Shown piece after piece: positions 1-6,793 of a DNA stretch of 11,796 nt. The notes beneath the pieces were generated by a model. It had not been told where the DNA came from, did no database searches, and was given only the letters and a program-made list of their open reading frames with translations. Both the position numbers and the translations under genes were made by a program. This stretch comes from Gammaproteobacteria bacterium (lineage in GTDB: Bacteria; Pseudomonadota; Gammaproteobacteria; HK1), in the NCBI GenBank assembly GCA_020444775.1, contig JAGRHX010000229.1, positions 1 to 11,796 on the forward strand, given 5' to 3'. Every line of letters starts with the position of its first letter. Within the stretch, counting starts at the first letter, position 1.

Positions 1-681
1 ATGGTGCATCAGGCCTGTGCGCAAGGTCGCTTCGGCGAGCAGGCGCTGATCACCTGCTACGTGCCGTGGTGGCGTGACGACGCCTACTATGCGCCGCCGC
101 GCTGGCAGGGTAGCGCGGCACTGGACGGCGGTGGCGCGCTGATGAATCAGTCCATCCACGGCGTCGATCTGGTGCAGTGGTTCGCGCAGGCGGCCTTCGG
201 TCACGCGCAACCGGTGCAGGAGGTGTTCTGCTACAGCGCTCGTCTGGCCCACGATGCCGCGCTGATGGAGGTCGAGGACAGCGCGGTGCTCAGCCTGCGC
301 TTCGTCGGTGGCGGGCTCGGACAGATACTCGCCACCACCGCGAGCTTTCCCGGCTCGTTGCGTCGGTTCCACCTGGGTGGGCGTGGCGGCAGCGTGGAGC
401 TGCTCGAGGAGCAGTTGCTGAGCTGGCAGTTCGCGCAAGGCATCGAGGCGGACGCGGGCATGTTGCAACGGTTCGGCGCCGATACCGGGCATGCTGGGGC
501 GGTGCGCGATCCCTTCGCCATGGATTTCGTCAATCATCAGCGCAACCTGGAAGCGTTTCTCGCCGCACTCGAGGACGAGCGGCCGCCGGAGCTGGATGGA
601 CGCGAGGCGCGCAAGGCGGTAGCCATCACCCTGGCCGCGTATCAGTCGGCACGTCTGGGTCAGCCGGTGCGGCTGTCATGA
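1..681 (+). CDS. Gfo/Idh/MocA family oxidoreductase, C-terminal part (5' end outside window)
   Basis: The 226 visible residues match the C-terminal alpha/beta substrate domain of NAD(P)-dependent sugar or inositol dehydrogenases of the Gfo/Idh/MocA family. Diagnostic stretches are the YVPWWRDDAYY region near residue 20, the glycine-rich LDGGGALMNQ segment (41-50), and SIHGVDL (51-57), where His53 and Asp56 match the family's conserved His/Asp active-site pair. The C-terminus has the usual RNLEAFLAALEDERPPELDGREARKAV-like organisation, with DG-x-EARKA near residue 200. Family members are about 330-380 residues, so the Rossmann nucleotide-binding domain and its EKP lysine lie before base 1. The Met at base 1 is therefore probably internal. 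The substrate cannot be assigned. It ends in TGA and is followed by a 114-bp gap before the methyltransferase gene. Confidence 0.88.
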   Translation: MVHQACAQGRFGEQALITCYVPWWRDDAYYAPPRWQGSAALDGGGALMNQSIHGVDLVQWFAQAAFGHAQPVQEVFCYSARLAHDAALMEVEDSAVLSLRFVGGGLGQILATTASFPGSLRRFHLGGRGGSVELLEEQLLSWQFAQGIEADAGMLQRFGADTGHAGAVRDPFAMDFVNHQRNLEAFLAALEDERPPELDGREARKAVAITLAAYQSARLGQPVRLS

Positions 682-795
682 GCGTCTTTCGGCAGTGGCT
701 GCATCACGCCGGTGGCGTACAGCCCTGATCCCGGGTGAACGGCTGAGCGCGGCGCGCGCCGAGACCGGAATCCATATTTCGAACGAGGCCCAGCC

Positions 796-1464
796 ATGCG
801 TTCCGCAGATGCCGCGCGCGCGTTCGTGCTGCGCCACACCGCGATCGCCAGCACACCGCTGGTGCCGGAGGTGCGGCTGTATCTGGCCAGCGAGGCGGTG
901 CCGCTGTGGCAGGCCACCGAGCGCGAGCTCGAGCAGGCCGGCGTGCCGGCGCCCTATTGGGCCTTTGCATGGGCCGGGGGCCAGGCGCTGGCGCGCTATC
1001 TGCTGGATCATCCGGAAACAGTGCACGATCGCCGGGTGCTGAGCTTTGCCGCGGGCAGCGGCATCGAGGCCATTGCCGCCTGTCTGGCCGGTGCCCGCGA
1101 AGTGGTCGCAAACGACATCGATCCACACGCGATCGCGGCGATCGGATTGAACGCGGCGCTGAACCGGGTACCGGTCATGGTGCTCGACCGGGATCTCATC
1201 GGTGCGGATGCGTCGGCGTTGGATGAGTGCTTCGATATAGTGCTCGCCGGCGACATCTGCTACGAGCAGCCGACGGCGAGCCGGGCTGTCGACTGGCTGC
1301 GTCGCCGCAGCGCAGAGGGCGCACAGGTGCTTCTGGGTGATCCCGGGCGTACCTATCTGCCACGCTCGGGTCTACGCGAGCTTGCCACCTACCGGGTCCA
1401 GACCACCCGTGAGCTCGAGGACAGCGATGTGCGCCGGACCACGGTCTGGGCGGTCGACGGCTGA
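796..1464 (+). CDS. Class I SAM-dependent methyltransferase, ETFB lysine methyltransferase (METTL20)-like
   Basis: A 222-residue class I methyltransferase. SAM-binding motif I is VLSFAAGSGIEAIAA (81-95), the acidic end of beta-2 is ANDID (105-109), and the post-motif is GDICYE (152-157). These, with the N-terminal PYWAFAWAGGQALARYLL segment (53-70) and GDPGRTYLP (181-189), are the signature of the family containing the protein-lysine methyltransferase METTL20/ETFBKMT and its bacterial homologues, which methylate lysines of the electron transfer flavoprotein beta subunit. Length agrees with the bacterial members. The start ATG at 796 has a GAGG ribosome-binding site about 8 bases upstream. Motif I has Ser84 where many relatives carry Asp. 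No etfA or etfB gene is visible here, so the actual protein substrate is inference. Confidence 0.82.
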   Translation: MRSADAARAFVLRHTAIASTPLVPEVRLYLASEAVPLWQATERELEQAGVPAPYWAFAWAGGQALARYLLDHPETVHDRRVLSFAAGSGIEAIAACLAGAREVVANDIDPHAIAAIGLNAALNRVPVMVLDRDLIGADASALDECFDIVLAGDICYEQPTASRAVDWLRRRSAEGAQVLLGDPGRTYLPRSGLRELATYRVQTTRELEDSDVRRTTVWAVDG

Positions 1465-1481
1465 TGGGTGGCGATAAGGTG

Positions 1482-1496
1482 CGGGCGGCATGCCCG
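1482..1496 (+). terminator. Weak hairpin after methyltransferase gene
   Basis: CGGGC and GCCCG form a 5-bp stem around the loop GGCAT, 17 bases after the methyltransferase stop. There is no T tract. It could weakly terminate or stabilise the upstream transcript, but a stem this short is expected by chance in GC-rich DNA. Confidence 0.2.
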
Positions 1497-1509
1497 TGCC
1501 GACACTGGC

Positions 1510-1538
1510 TTGGTCGCCCGGGTGCATGCGCTTAGACT
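1510..1538 (+). promoter_or_regulatory. Possible sigma70-type promoter of the core-MetE gene
   Basis: TTGGTC (1510-1515) and TAGACT (1533-1538) are separated by exactly 17 bases and lie 28 bases upstream of the ATG at 1567. The -10 matches four of six consensus positions and the -35 three of six. The 102-bp gap after the methyltransferase supports a separate promoter here, but this is a pattern match only. Confidence 0.35.
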
Positions 1539-1566
1539 CCGGGCATGGCCCACGGAGGACGCAGGC

Positions 1567-2727
1567 ATGCTCACCAGCTCGACGCGGATCCACACCACCC
1601 ACGTCGGCAGTCTGCCGAGAAACGAGTTGCTCGCGAACCTGTTGGTCGACCAGGAAGCCGGCAAGACGATCGACCGTGCGCAGCTGGCGGCGGAGGTCGA
1701 GAAGGCGACTCGCCACGTGATTGCGGCGCAAGTGAAGGCCGGTGTAGACATCGGCAATGACGGCGAGCAATCACGGGTCGGTTTCCAGACCTATGTGCCA
1801 CGCTGTCTGTGTGGTTTCGGTGGTGAGTCACAGCGTCCGCCCTCTCGTGACCAGGTCGAGTTCCCTGGCTATGTCCGCCAGCTGGCCGCGCGCTTTCCGC
1901 ATTCGGCCCGGGTCACCAACGCGCCGGCGGCGATCGGCGCGGTGGCCTATGTCGACGGGCAACCCATTGCCGAGGACGCGAAACGGCTGAAGGCGCTTGG
2001 TGGTGATTTTGCCGAGACCTTCATGACCGCGCCGTCGCCCGGCATCGTCGCCACCACCATGATCAACCAGCACTACGACAGCCACGAGGCCTACCTGATG
2101 GCGCTGGCCGAGGCGCTGGGCAACGAATACCGGGCGATTCACCAGGCCGGGCACGTGCTGCAGATCGACAGCCCGGATCTTGCCATGGAGCGGCACCGGT
2201 TCTTCGGTCATCTGGACGAGACCGGGTTCCTGGAGCAGCTGGCGCTGCATGTCGCCGCGATCAACGAGGCCCTCGACGGAATCCCCCGCGATCGGGTCCG
2301 TCTGCACGTCTGCTGGGGGAACAACGACGGGCCGCACATCTACGACATCGCCATGGCAACGCTGTTGCCCGAGCTATACCGGGCCAACGTCGGTGCGCTG
2401 TCGATCGAGTTCGCCAACCCACGACACCAGCATGAGTACGCTGCGCTGAAGGTGCATCCGCTACCCGATCACATGCTGCTCATCCCTGGGGTCGTCGATA
2501 CCACCACCAATTTCGTCGAGCACCCCGAGGTGATCGCCCGCCGGCTGCAGGAGGCGGTTGCCGTGGTTGGTGACCGGGAACGGGTGATCGCCGGCACCGA
2601 CTGTGGCTTTGGCACCTTCGCCGGTCGTGAGTACGTGGCCGAGGAGATCGTCTGGTTGAAGCTGGCCAGCTGTTCGCAGGGGGCCCGGATCGCATCGGAT
2701 CGGCTCTGGGGACGGGCTGCGCACTGA
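1567..2727 (+). CDS. Core-MetE protein, cobalamin-independent methionine synthase II family (substrate unknown)
   Basis: 386 residues matching the catalytic (C-terminal) barrel of vitamin-B12-independent methionine synthase MetE without the N-terminal half. This stand-alone family includes methionine synthases and epoxyalkane:coenzyme M transferase, which use zinc to activate a thiol for methyl or alkyl transfer. The four expected zinc ligands are present: His247 and Cys249 in LHVCWGNNDGPH, Glu281 in LSIEFANPRH, and Cys346 in GTDCGFGTF. The N-terminal THVGSLPR motif and the GNDGEQSRVGF segment are also family hallmarks. I chose ATG 1567 because GGAGG lies 6-10 bases upstream and because the family begins just before THVGSLPR; an in-frame extension to 1468 is arginine-rich and unlike the family. 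The stop is 11 bp from the end of the convergent msrA gene. Whether it makes methionine or transfers another group is undetermined. Confidence 0.88.
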   Translation: MLTSSTRIHTTHVGSLPRNELLANLLVDQEAGKTIDRAQLAAEVEKATRHVIAAQVKAGVDIGNDGEQSRVGFQTYVPRCLCGFGGESQRPPSRDQVEFPGYVRQLAARFPHSARVTNAPAAIGAVAYVDGQPIAEDAKRLKALGGDFAETFMTAPSPGIVATTMINQHYDSHEAYLMALAEALGNEYRAIHQAGHVLQIDSPDLAMERHRFFGHLDETGFLEQLALHVAAINEALDGIPRDRVRLHVCWGNNDGPHIYDIAMATLLPELYRANVGALSIEFANPRHQHEYAALKVHPLPDHMLLIPGVVDTTTNFVEHPEVIARRLQEAVAVVGDRERVIAGTDCGFGTFAGREYVAEEIVWLKLASCSQGARIASDRLWGRAAH

Positions 2728-2738
2728 GAGGCTCGTGG

Positions 2739-3338
2739 TCAAGGCTTCGTTGCCGGGCCCCAGATCTCTTCCAGACGCGCGTCGCGACCACAGCCCCAGC
2801 GGTAGAACTTGTACCGGATCGGGTTGTTCCTGGCGTAGTCCTGGTGGTACGCCTCGTCTCCCTTGATCGGGTAGAAGGTCATTGCCTCCAGGATCGGCGT
2901 CACGACCTGTCGGTCGGGAAAGCGCGCCACGACTTGCGCGCGTGAGGCCTCGGCAATGCTTCGCTGCTGGTCGTCGGCGACAAAGATGGCGCTGCGGTAG
3001 CTCGGCCCCTTGTCGCAGAACTGGCCGCTCGGATCGAATGGATCGATGTTCACCCAGAAGTGGTCGAGCAGTCCCTCGTAGTCGATCCGTTCCGGGTCAT
3101 AGGTGATGAGCACGGCTTCGTAGTGACCTGTGTGGTCCCCGTTGTAGGTCGGCTCTGGCGCCGTGCCGCCGGTGAAGCCGGACACCACGTCCACCACGCC
3201 GTCGAGCTTTTCGAAGTCGGCTTCCATGCACCAGAAGCAGCCGCCGGCGAGGATGGCCGTGCGGGTCGCCGCGCTCGGGGCCTGCAGGCTCACGCCCAGC
3301 AACGCGGCGAGCAGCAGCGGTCTGATGATCCTGTTCAT
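2739..3338 (-). CDS. msrA: Peptide-methionine (S)-S-oxide reductase MsrA, exported
   Basis: 199 residues with the MsrA signature GGCFWCMEADFEKLDGV, in which Cys34 is the catalytic nucleophile and Cys37 lies nearby. Further hallmarks are TGHYEAV (70-76; Glu74 is the conserved acid), the YHQDYARNNPIRYKFYR block (164-180), and Cys183 in RWGCGRD as a candidate resolving cysteine, with Cys108 as another. The first 24 residues form a signal peptide (Arg near the N-terminus, a PLLLAALLGVSL core, and APSAA before the likely cleavage site), so the enzyme probably repairs oxidised methionine in the periplasm using thiols supplied there. The usual TGHAE motif reads TGHYE here. GGAG lies 9-12 bases before the ATG. 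No MsrB partner is in the window, and the gene converges on the core-MetE gene. Confidence 0.95.
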   Translation of the reverse strand: MNRIIRPLLLAALLGVSLQAPSAATRTAILAGGCFWCMEADFEKLDGVVDVVSGFTGGTAPEPTYNGDHTGHYEAVLITYDPERIDYEGLLDHFWVNIDPFDPSGQFCDKGPSYRSAIFVADDQQRSIAEASRAQVVARFPDRQVVTPILEAMTFYPIKGDEAYHQDYARNNPIRYKFYRWGCGRDARLEEIWGPATKP

Positions 3339-3442
3339 GCGAGATCACTCCGTTGGTTGCGAGTACCGGGCATTGGACGGGTGTCAGGGACAAGAGTTTC
3401 CGCCGAACGCGCTCGCTGTCGCTCACCGTCGCCGGTCGGGCG

Positions 3443-3676
3443 CTACCGGGCATCGGGTACAGGCGTCGCCTCGGTCGACTGGTCGAGGTGATCCTCGTTA
3501 TCGTCGTAGTCGCCCTCGCCGCACGGAACCGGCGCGAGCGCGACCGGTATAGTGAAGACGAACGAGGCCATTGTGCGGCTGCCGTGGACCCGCGGCCAGG
3601 GCCGGCAGTCCGGGTCGCCAACCCAGGCCATGAGAAAGGGCTGCACGTGTGCGCGTGCCGCCGTGCCTCCACTCAT
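3443..3676 (-). CDS. Possible small hypothetical protein between msrA and the dsbA-like gene
   Basis: A 77-codon frame occupies most of the 361-bp gap 3339-3699, which otherwise holds only promoter-like sequence. Its third codon positions are mostly G or C, and GGAG lies 7-10 bases before the ATG. The second half is acidic (GEGDYDDNEDHLDQSTEA) and follows a short hydrophobic run (MASFVFTIPVALAPVP). An internal ATG 35 codons in would give a 42-residue protein. I do not recognise a family. It points the same way as msrA and could be co-transcribed with it, 104 bp upstream. High GC alone can keep such a frame open, so the call is tentative. Confidence 0.3.
   Translation of the reverse strand: MSGGTAARAHVQPFLMAWVGDPDCRPWPRVHGSRTMASFVFTIPVALAPVPCGEGDYDDNEDHLDQSTEATPVPDAR
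3525..3553 (+). promoter_or_regulatory. Candidate promoter upstream of the dsbA-like gene
   Basis: TATAGT (3548-3553) matches five of six positions of a sigma70 -10 box. Exactly 17 bases upstream is GGAACC, which is not a sigma70 -35 but resembles the GGAAC core used by envelope-stress ECF sigma factors. It would leave a 5' leader of about 140 bases before the ATG at 3700. It also lies inside the possible small minus-strand ORF, so the two assignments compete. Confidence 0.22.
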
Positions 3677-3699
3677 TCCAAGCTCCAGGATGCGAAATC

Positions 3700-4536
3700 A
3701 TGAAAACCCCACGTCCATTGCGAGTCCGGCTCGTGCTGCTGTGCGCCCTGCTCATGGTTGCACCGCGCGGCTTCGCCGATGAGGGCAACGATGCCTTCGT
3801 GCTGCGTCAGCTCATCGAGATGCAGAACGACATCAAGCGACTCACCGTGCAGATCGTCGAGATGCGCAAGTCGATCGACTCACTGAAGACGGCCGGCCCG
3901 GTTGCTGCCGCCGCCGGTGCCGCCAATGGCGTGCCGCGGCAAGCCGCCGCGCCGGTGCAGGCCCCGGCCCAGCCGCAGGCCGGCGTGCCCGAGACAGTGC
4001 GGATCGACGCCGCGGACGCGGTGGCCGGTGACGCACAGGCAACGCTTGCAATCGTCGAGTTCTCCGACTACCAGTGTCCGTTCTGTGCGCGTTTTCACGA
4101 GCAGACCTATCCGCAGCTGAAGCAACAGTACATCGACACGGGCAAGATCAAGTACGTGATGAAGGATTTTCCGCTTGGCTTCCATCCACAGGCTCGAGCT
4201 GCCGCGATCGCCGCCGACTGCGCCGCCAGACAGGTCGGTCTGGACCCGGTCATGCAAAGCCTGTTCGCCGATCAGGCAACGCTGGGCGAGCCCGTGTTCT
4301 CGGCATTGGTGGAGAAGCTGAGCCTGAGCGAGGACCAGTACGAGCGCTGCCGCGTGGACGCGGCGACCGCGTCTGGCGTCGACGCCGACATGGCCTACGG
4401 CCAGAGCATCGGGGTGCGTGGCACACCGACCTTCTTCATCGGCAAGCTCGACGGCGACACGCTCGTCCAGGTGCAGAAGATCGTCGGCGCGCAGCCGCTC
4501 GCCGCCTTCGCCAGGGCGATCGAGATGCTGCAATAG
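3700..4536 (+). CDS. Exported DsbA-like thiol:disulfide oxidoreductase with N-terminal coiled coil
   Basis: 278 residues, probably acting in the periplasm. Residues 1-26 are a signal peptide ending near GFA. Residues 32-63 (LRQLIEMQNDIKRLTVQIVE and following) look like a short coiled coil that could mediate oligomerisation. Residues 65-97 are an Ala/Pro/Gln-rich linker. The thioredoxin-fold domain runs from about 98 to 278, with VEFSDYQCPFCARFH holding the redox pair Cys126/Cys129 and GTPTFFIG holding the cis-proline Pro243. The CPFC active site and FPLGFHP (157-163) fit the BdbD/DsbA-like thioredoxin_4 group, not classical DsbA (CPHC). Extra cysteines are Cys174 and Cys217. I chose ATG 3700 because it starts the signal peptide directly, with CCAGGA 10-15 bases upstream. 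It could serve as oxidase, isomerase or reductase. Confidence 0.85.
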   Translation: MKTPRPLRVRLVLLCALLMVAPRGFADEGNDAFVLRQLIEMQNDIKRLTVQIVEMRKSIDSLKTAGPVAAAAGAANGVPRQAAAPVQAPAQPQAGVPETVRIDAADAVAGDAQATLAIVEFSDYQCPFCARFHEQTYPQLKQQYIDTGKIKYVMKDFPLGFHPQARAAAIAADCAARQVGLDPVMQSLFADQATLGEPVFSALVEKLSLSEDQYERCRVDAATASGVDADMAYGQSIGVRGTPTFFIGKLDGDTLVQVQKIVGAQPLAAFARAIEMLQ

Positions 4537-4562
4537 CGCTTCGGCGGCCACAGCCGAAGCGC
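4536..4562. terminator. Perfect 10-bp hairpin between convergent genes
   Basis: GCGCTTCGGC (4536-4545) pairs perfectly with GCCGAAGCGC (4553-4562) around the seven-base loop GGCCACA. The stem begins on the last base of the dsbA-like stop codon and ends 23 bp from the 3' end of the convergent hydrolase gene, so it can serve both. There is no U tract on either strand, as is common for terminators in GC-rich genomes. Confidence 0.6.
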
Positions 4563-4585
4563 AAGCTCCGGTTGCACCGACAAGC

Positions 4586-5494
4586 TCAGCGCTGCGCGGC
4601 GGCGGAGCGCGTGGCGTTGGCCGCGATGGCGCTGGCGATACGATCGCAGACGGCATCCGGATAATCGTGCGCCATGCCCGCGATCACCAGCATGTCCGTG
4701 TTCGGGATGCTGTCGGCCACGTCCTGAGCGGCGCCGACCGGCACCAGTGGATCCTCGCGACCGTGGATCACCAGGGTTGGCGCGCGGATGCTACCCAGAT
4801 GCTGCGCCCGGCCGTCGCCCGAAGCGATGCTCGCCAGCAGATGGCGGGAGCTGCCGGCCGGATTGAAGGCCCGGTCGTAGAGCCGGGCCGCCTTGTCGGT
4901 GATGGCCTTCTCGTCGCGCGGGAAGCCGGGCGAGCCGATGATGGCGGCGGATGCCAGCGCGTCCTGCATGGCGCCTTCGCGGGTCCCGGCCGGGTTGCGC
5001 GGCTGTCCGAGCCAGGCGCTGGCCTTCTCGCTCGGTCGCGGTAGCCCCCGTCGACCGCTGGTGGCCATGATGGACACCAGTGACGCGGTCTTGCCGGCAT
5101 GCCTGTAGGCGAAGATCTGGGCGATCGCGCCGCCGTTCGAGCTGCCGACGATATGTGCCGCGTCGATGCCCAGATGGTCGAGCACCGCCGCGCCGTCGTC
5201 CGCCATGTCCTCGAGCTTGTAGGGGGCGGAGACCGCCTCGCCGGCCCGTGCTTGCTTGAAGGCGGCACCGATGTCCGCGGGGCCCCAGTCGTCGAAGGCG
5301 GTGGACAGACCGCAGTCGCGGTTGTCGTAGGCGATAACGCGAAAACCGCGCGACACCAGGGCTTCGACCAGCGTCTCGGACCAGCTTGGAATCTGCACGC
5401 CGAGCCCGCCCACCAACAACAGCGCAGGTCCGGTCTCGGCGCCGTAGGTGGTGTATTCGATCTCGACATCGTGGGTGGAGGGGGCGCGGGGCAT
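4586..5494 (-). CDS. Alpha/beta hydrolase
   Basis: 302 residues of a canonical alpha/beta hydrolase, probably cytoplasmic because there is no signal peptide. The catalytic triad is readable: nucleophile Ser119 in the elbow G-S-S-N-G, Asp248 in HGREDPLVP, and His276 in GMAHDYP. The oxyanion region is LLLVGGLGVQ (25-34), and YDNRDCGLS (56-64) plus SIMATSGRRGLPRPSEKA (141-158) place it in the large esterase/lactonase-like group that includes aclacinomycin methylesterase RdmC-type proteins. Most relatives have GASMGG at the elbow, whereas this one has GSSNGG. ATG 5494 is preferred because AGAGGA lies 9-14 bases upstream; an in-frame extension to 5623 does not look like this family. It is divergent from the TfdA-like gene. 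The substrate is unknown; an ester intermediate of the same pathway is possible but unproven. Confidence 0.87.
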   Translation of the reverse strand: MPRAPSTHDVEIEYTTYGAETGPALLLVGGLGVQIPSWSETLVEALVSRGFRVIAYDNRDCGLSTAFDDWGPADIGAAFKQARAGEAVSAPYKLEDMADDGAAVLDHLGIDAAHIVGSSNGGAIAQIFAYRHAGKTASLVSIMATSGRRGLPRPSEKASAWLGQPRNPAGTREGAMQDALASAAIIGSPGFPRDEKAITDKAARLYDRAFNPAGSSRHLLASIASGDGRAQHLGSIRAPTLVIHGREDPLVPVGAAQDVADSIPNTDMLVIAGMAHDYPDAVCDRIASAIAANATRSAAAQR

Positions 5495-5570
5495 GGCTCG
5501 GATCCTCTTCGGCCGACAAGGCATGGCATGATGTACGCCCATGGTGCCCGGGTCGTGAGGCGAAGTCACG

Positions 5571-5753
5571 ATGGTCCCGACACCTGGTGATGCGTCGCGC
5601 GCGATGCGATGTCTGGTCGGCACCTGCCCGCGGTTGCCGCCGGTGGGTATCGTGGGTGAGCGCGGCGGCGATCGAGCTCATGCCCTGGTTCTGAGTAAAA
5701 ACCAGCGCGAGGTCTTGCTCGAGCGTGCCGGTCGGAGAATCACGACGGAGTAG
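5571..5753 (+). CDS. Possible 60-codon ORF just upstream of the TfdA-like gene
   Basis: The frame begins at ATG 5571 and ends at TAG 5751-5753, five bases before the dioxygenase ATG, with its stop adjoining the dioxygenase Shine-Dalgarno GGAG. The C-terminal part (HALVLSKNQREVLLERAGRR) reads like a helical protein segment. No convincing ribosome-binding site is seen for this start, and I recognise no family. It could be a leader whose translation couples to the dioxygenase, or chance in a GC-rich divergent promoter region. Confidence 0.2.
   Translation: MVPTPGDASRAMRCLVGTCPRLPPVGIVGERGGDRAHALVLSKNQREVLLERAGRRITTE
5685..5705. promoter_or_regulatory. Inverted repeat CTGGTT-N9-AACCAG in divergent promoter region
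   Basis: CTGGTT (5685-5690) and AACCAG (5700-5705) form a perfect 6-bp inverted repeat with 21-bp overall length, about two helical turns. It lies 53 bp before the dioxygenase start and within the 264-bp divergent intergenic region, so it is placed like a regulator-binding site. No regulator gene is adjacent in this window. Confidence 0.3.
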
Positions 5754-5758
5754 ATGCG

Positions 5759-6622
5759 ATGAGTCACTTGTCCGTTCGTCCACTGCATCCGGACTTCGGT
5801 GTCGAGGTGCTCGACGTCGATGCCAGCCGGTCGCTCGAGTGCCCGGTACGCGAGCAACTGCGCGAGCTATTCGAGACACATTCGCTGCTGCTGATACGCG
5901 GTCCGGTGCTGAGCGACCAGCAGCAGCTCGCCTTCAGCGAGCTATTCGGCAAGCCCCAGATCTCCGCCAGTGGCAACCTCACCGGTGGCAGCCGCCTGTC
6001 GCGCCAGAGCAACGTCGACCCTGTCAGCAACGAGATCATGCCTGCCGACCACGCGCGGATGCGCTATCAGAAGGCGACGCGTTTCTGGCATGCCGACAGC
6101 TCCTATCGTCAGTCCGGATCCTTGTGCTCGATCCTGGCCGCCCGAGAGGTGCCGCCCACGGGTGGCGATACCGAGTTCGCGAGCCTGCGGGTTGCCTGGA
6201 GACGGCTTCCGCTGGCGCTGAGGGAGCGGATCCAGGGACTGGTGTGCGTGCACAGCCTCGCGCATTCGCAGTCACTGACCGGTGAGGAGGTCCTCAGCGC
6301 GCAGCAACAGACCGAGTTCCCGACCGCGTGTCATCCGCTGGTCCAGGTCAACCCACGCAACGGCCAGCCGGCGTTGCTGATCGGCGCGCATGCCTCGCAT
6401 ATCGAAGGCTGGCCGACCGAGCAGGGACGTGCGCTGCTCGACGAGCTGCTCCAGCGCGCAACGGTCGCGGACAACGTCTACGCGCATCGCTGGCGCGCGG
6501 GCGACATCCTCATCTGGGACAATCGCTGCATGCTGCACCGCTCGACCGGCTACGAGTCGCAGCGCTATCGCCGTTGGCTGGAGCGGGCCACCATCCCGTT
6601 GCCGGCCGCGCAGGACGCGTAG
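5759..6622 (+). CDS. TfdA/TauD-family Fe(II)/2-oxoglutarate-dependent dioxygenase
   Basis: 287 residues of the TauD/TfdA family. The iron ligands are His111 and Asp113 in WHADSSYR and His260 in WDNRCMLHRS. Thr138 in GGDTEF, and Arg271/272 or Arg276 about 11-16 residues after the last His, fit the 2-oxoglutarate site. The segment LIGAHASHIEGWP and the RWRAGDILIWDNRC block closely resemble what I remember of TfdA, the 2,4-dichlorophenoxyacetate dioxygenase, more than taurine dioxygenase TauD. Such enzymes hydroxylate an aryloxyalkanoate or similar small acid, consuming oxygen and 2-oxoglutarate and releasing succinate and carbon dioxide. The protein is likely cytoplasmic. GGAG lies 10-13 bases before the ATG. 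It is divergent from the hydrolase gene and followed by a hairpin 26 bp after its stop. The true substrate is not known. Confidence 0.87.
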   Translation: MSHLSVRPLHPDFGVEVLDVDASRSLECPVREQLRELFETHSLLLIRGPVLSDQQQLAFSELFGKPQISASGNLTGGSRLSRQSNVDPVSNEIMPADHARMRYQKATRFWHADSSYRQSGSLCSILAAREVPPTGGDTEFASLRVAWRRLPLALRERIQGLVCVHSLAHSQSLTGEEVLSAQQQTEFPTACHPLVQVNPRNGQPALLIGAHASHIEGWPTEQGRALLDELLQRATVADNVYAHRWRAGDILIWDNRCMLHRSTGYESQRYRRWLERATIPLPAAQDA

Positions 6623-6648
6623 CGGGCATCCATAGGCTCGAGTCCGTT

Positions 6649-6669
6649 TGCTGCCCATGGAGGGCAGCA
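6649..6669 (+). terminator. 8-bp hairpin after the TfdA-like gene
   Basis: TGCTGCCC (6649-6656) and GGGCAGCA (6662-6669) pair perfectly around the loop ATGGA, and a flanking T-G wobble could extend the stem by one pair. It starts 26 bases after the dioxygenase stop. There is no T tract, but position and stem strength fit a terminator. Confidence 0.45.
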
Positions 6670-6793
6670 GCCCGGTCCCGCGCAGCGCGATCTTCTACGA
6701 CTGGCCGGGGCAGCCCTTTGGCGTTGGTTCGTTTGGTCACTCACCATTGTTCAGAAGGTCCACTGCGGGATCTTCCCCACCGCCGCCCCAGAC

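Noticed and set aside
750..761. A perfect 12-bp palindrome CGGCGCGCGCCG upstream of the methyltransferase gene
   Set aside because: It is a pure CG run with no loop, likely by chance in GC-rich DNA, and no second copy was noticed in the window.
1468..1566. A 33-codon N-terminal extension of the core-MetE protein
   Set aside because: It is Arg/Ala-rich and unlike the family, it overlaps the best promoter candidate, and the GGAGG site points to ATG 1567.
5495..5623. A 43-codon N-terminal extension of the alpha/beta hydrolase
   Set aside because: No family similarity in the extension, and ATG 5494 has a well-placed AGAGGA.
4791..5879. A 362-codon minus-strand frame over the hydrolase and the divergent promoter
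   Set aside because: It is an alternative frame of the hydrolase gene, very Arg-rich, and it overlaps the start of the dioxygenase. The hydrolase triad and motifs are in the other frame.
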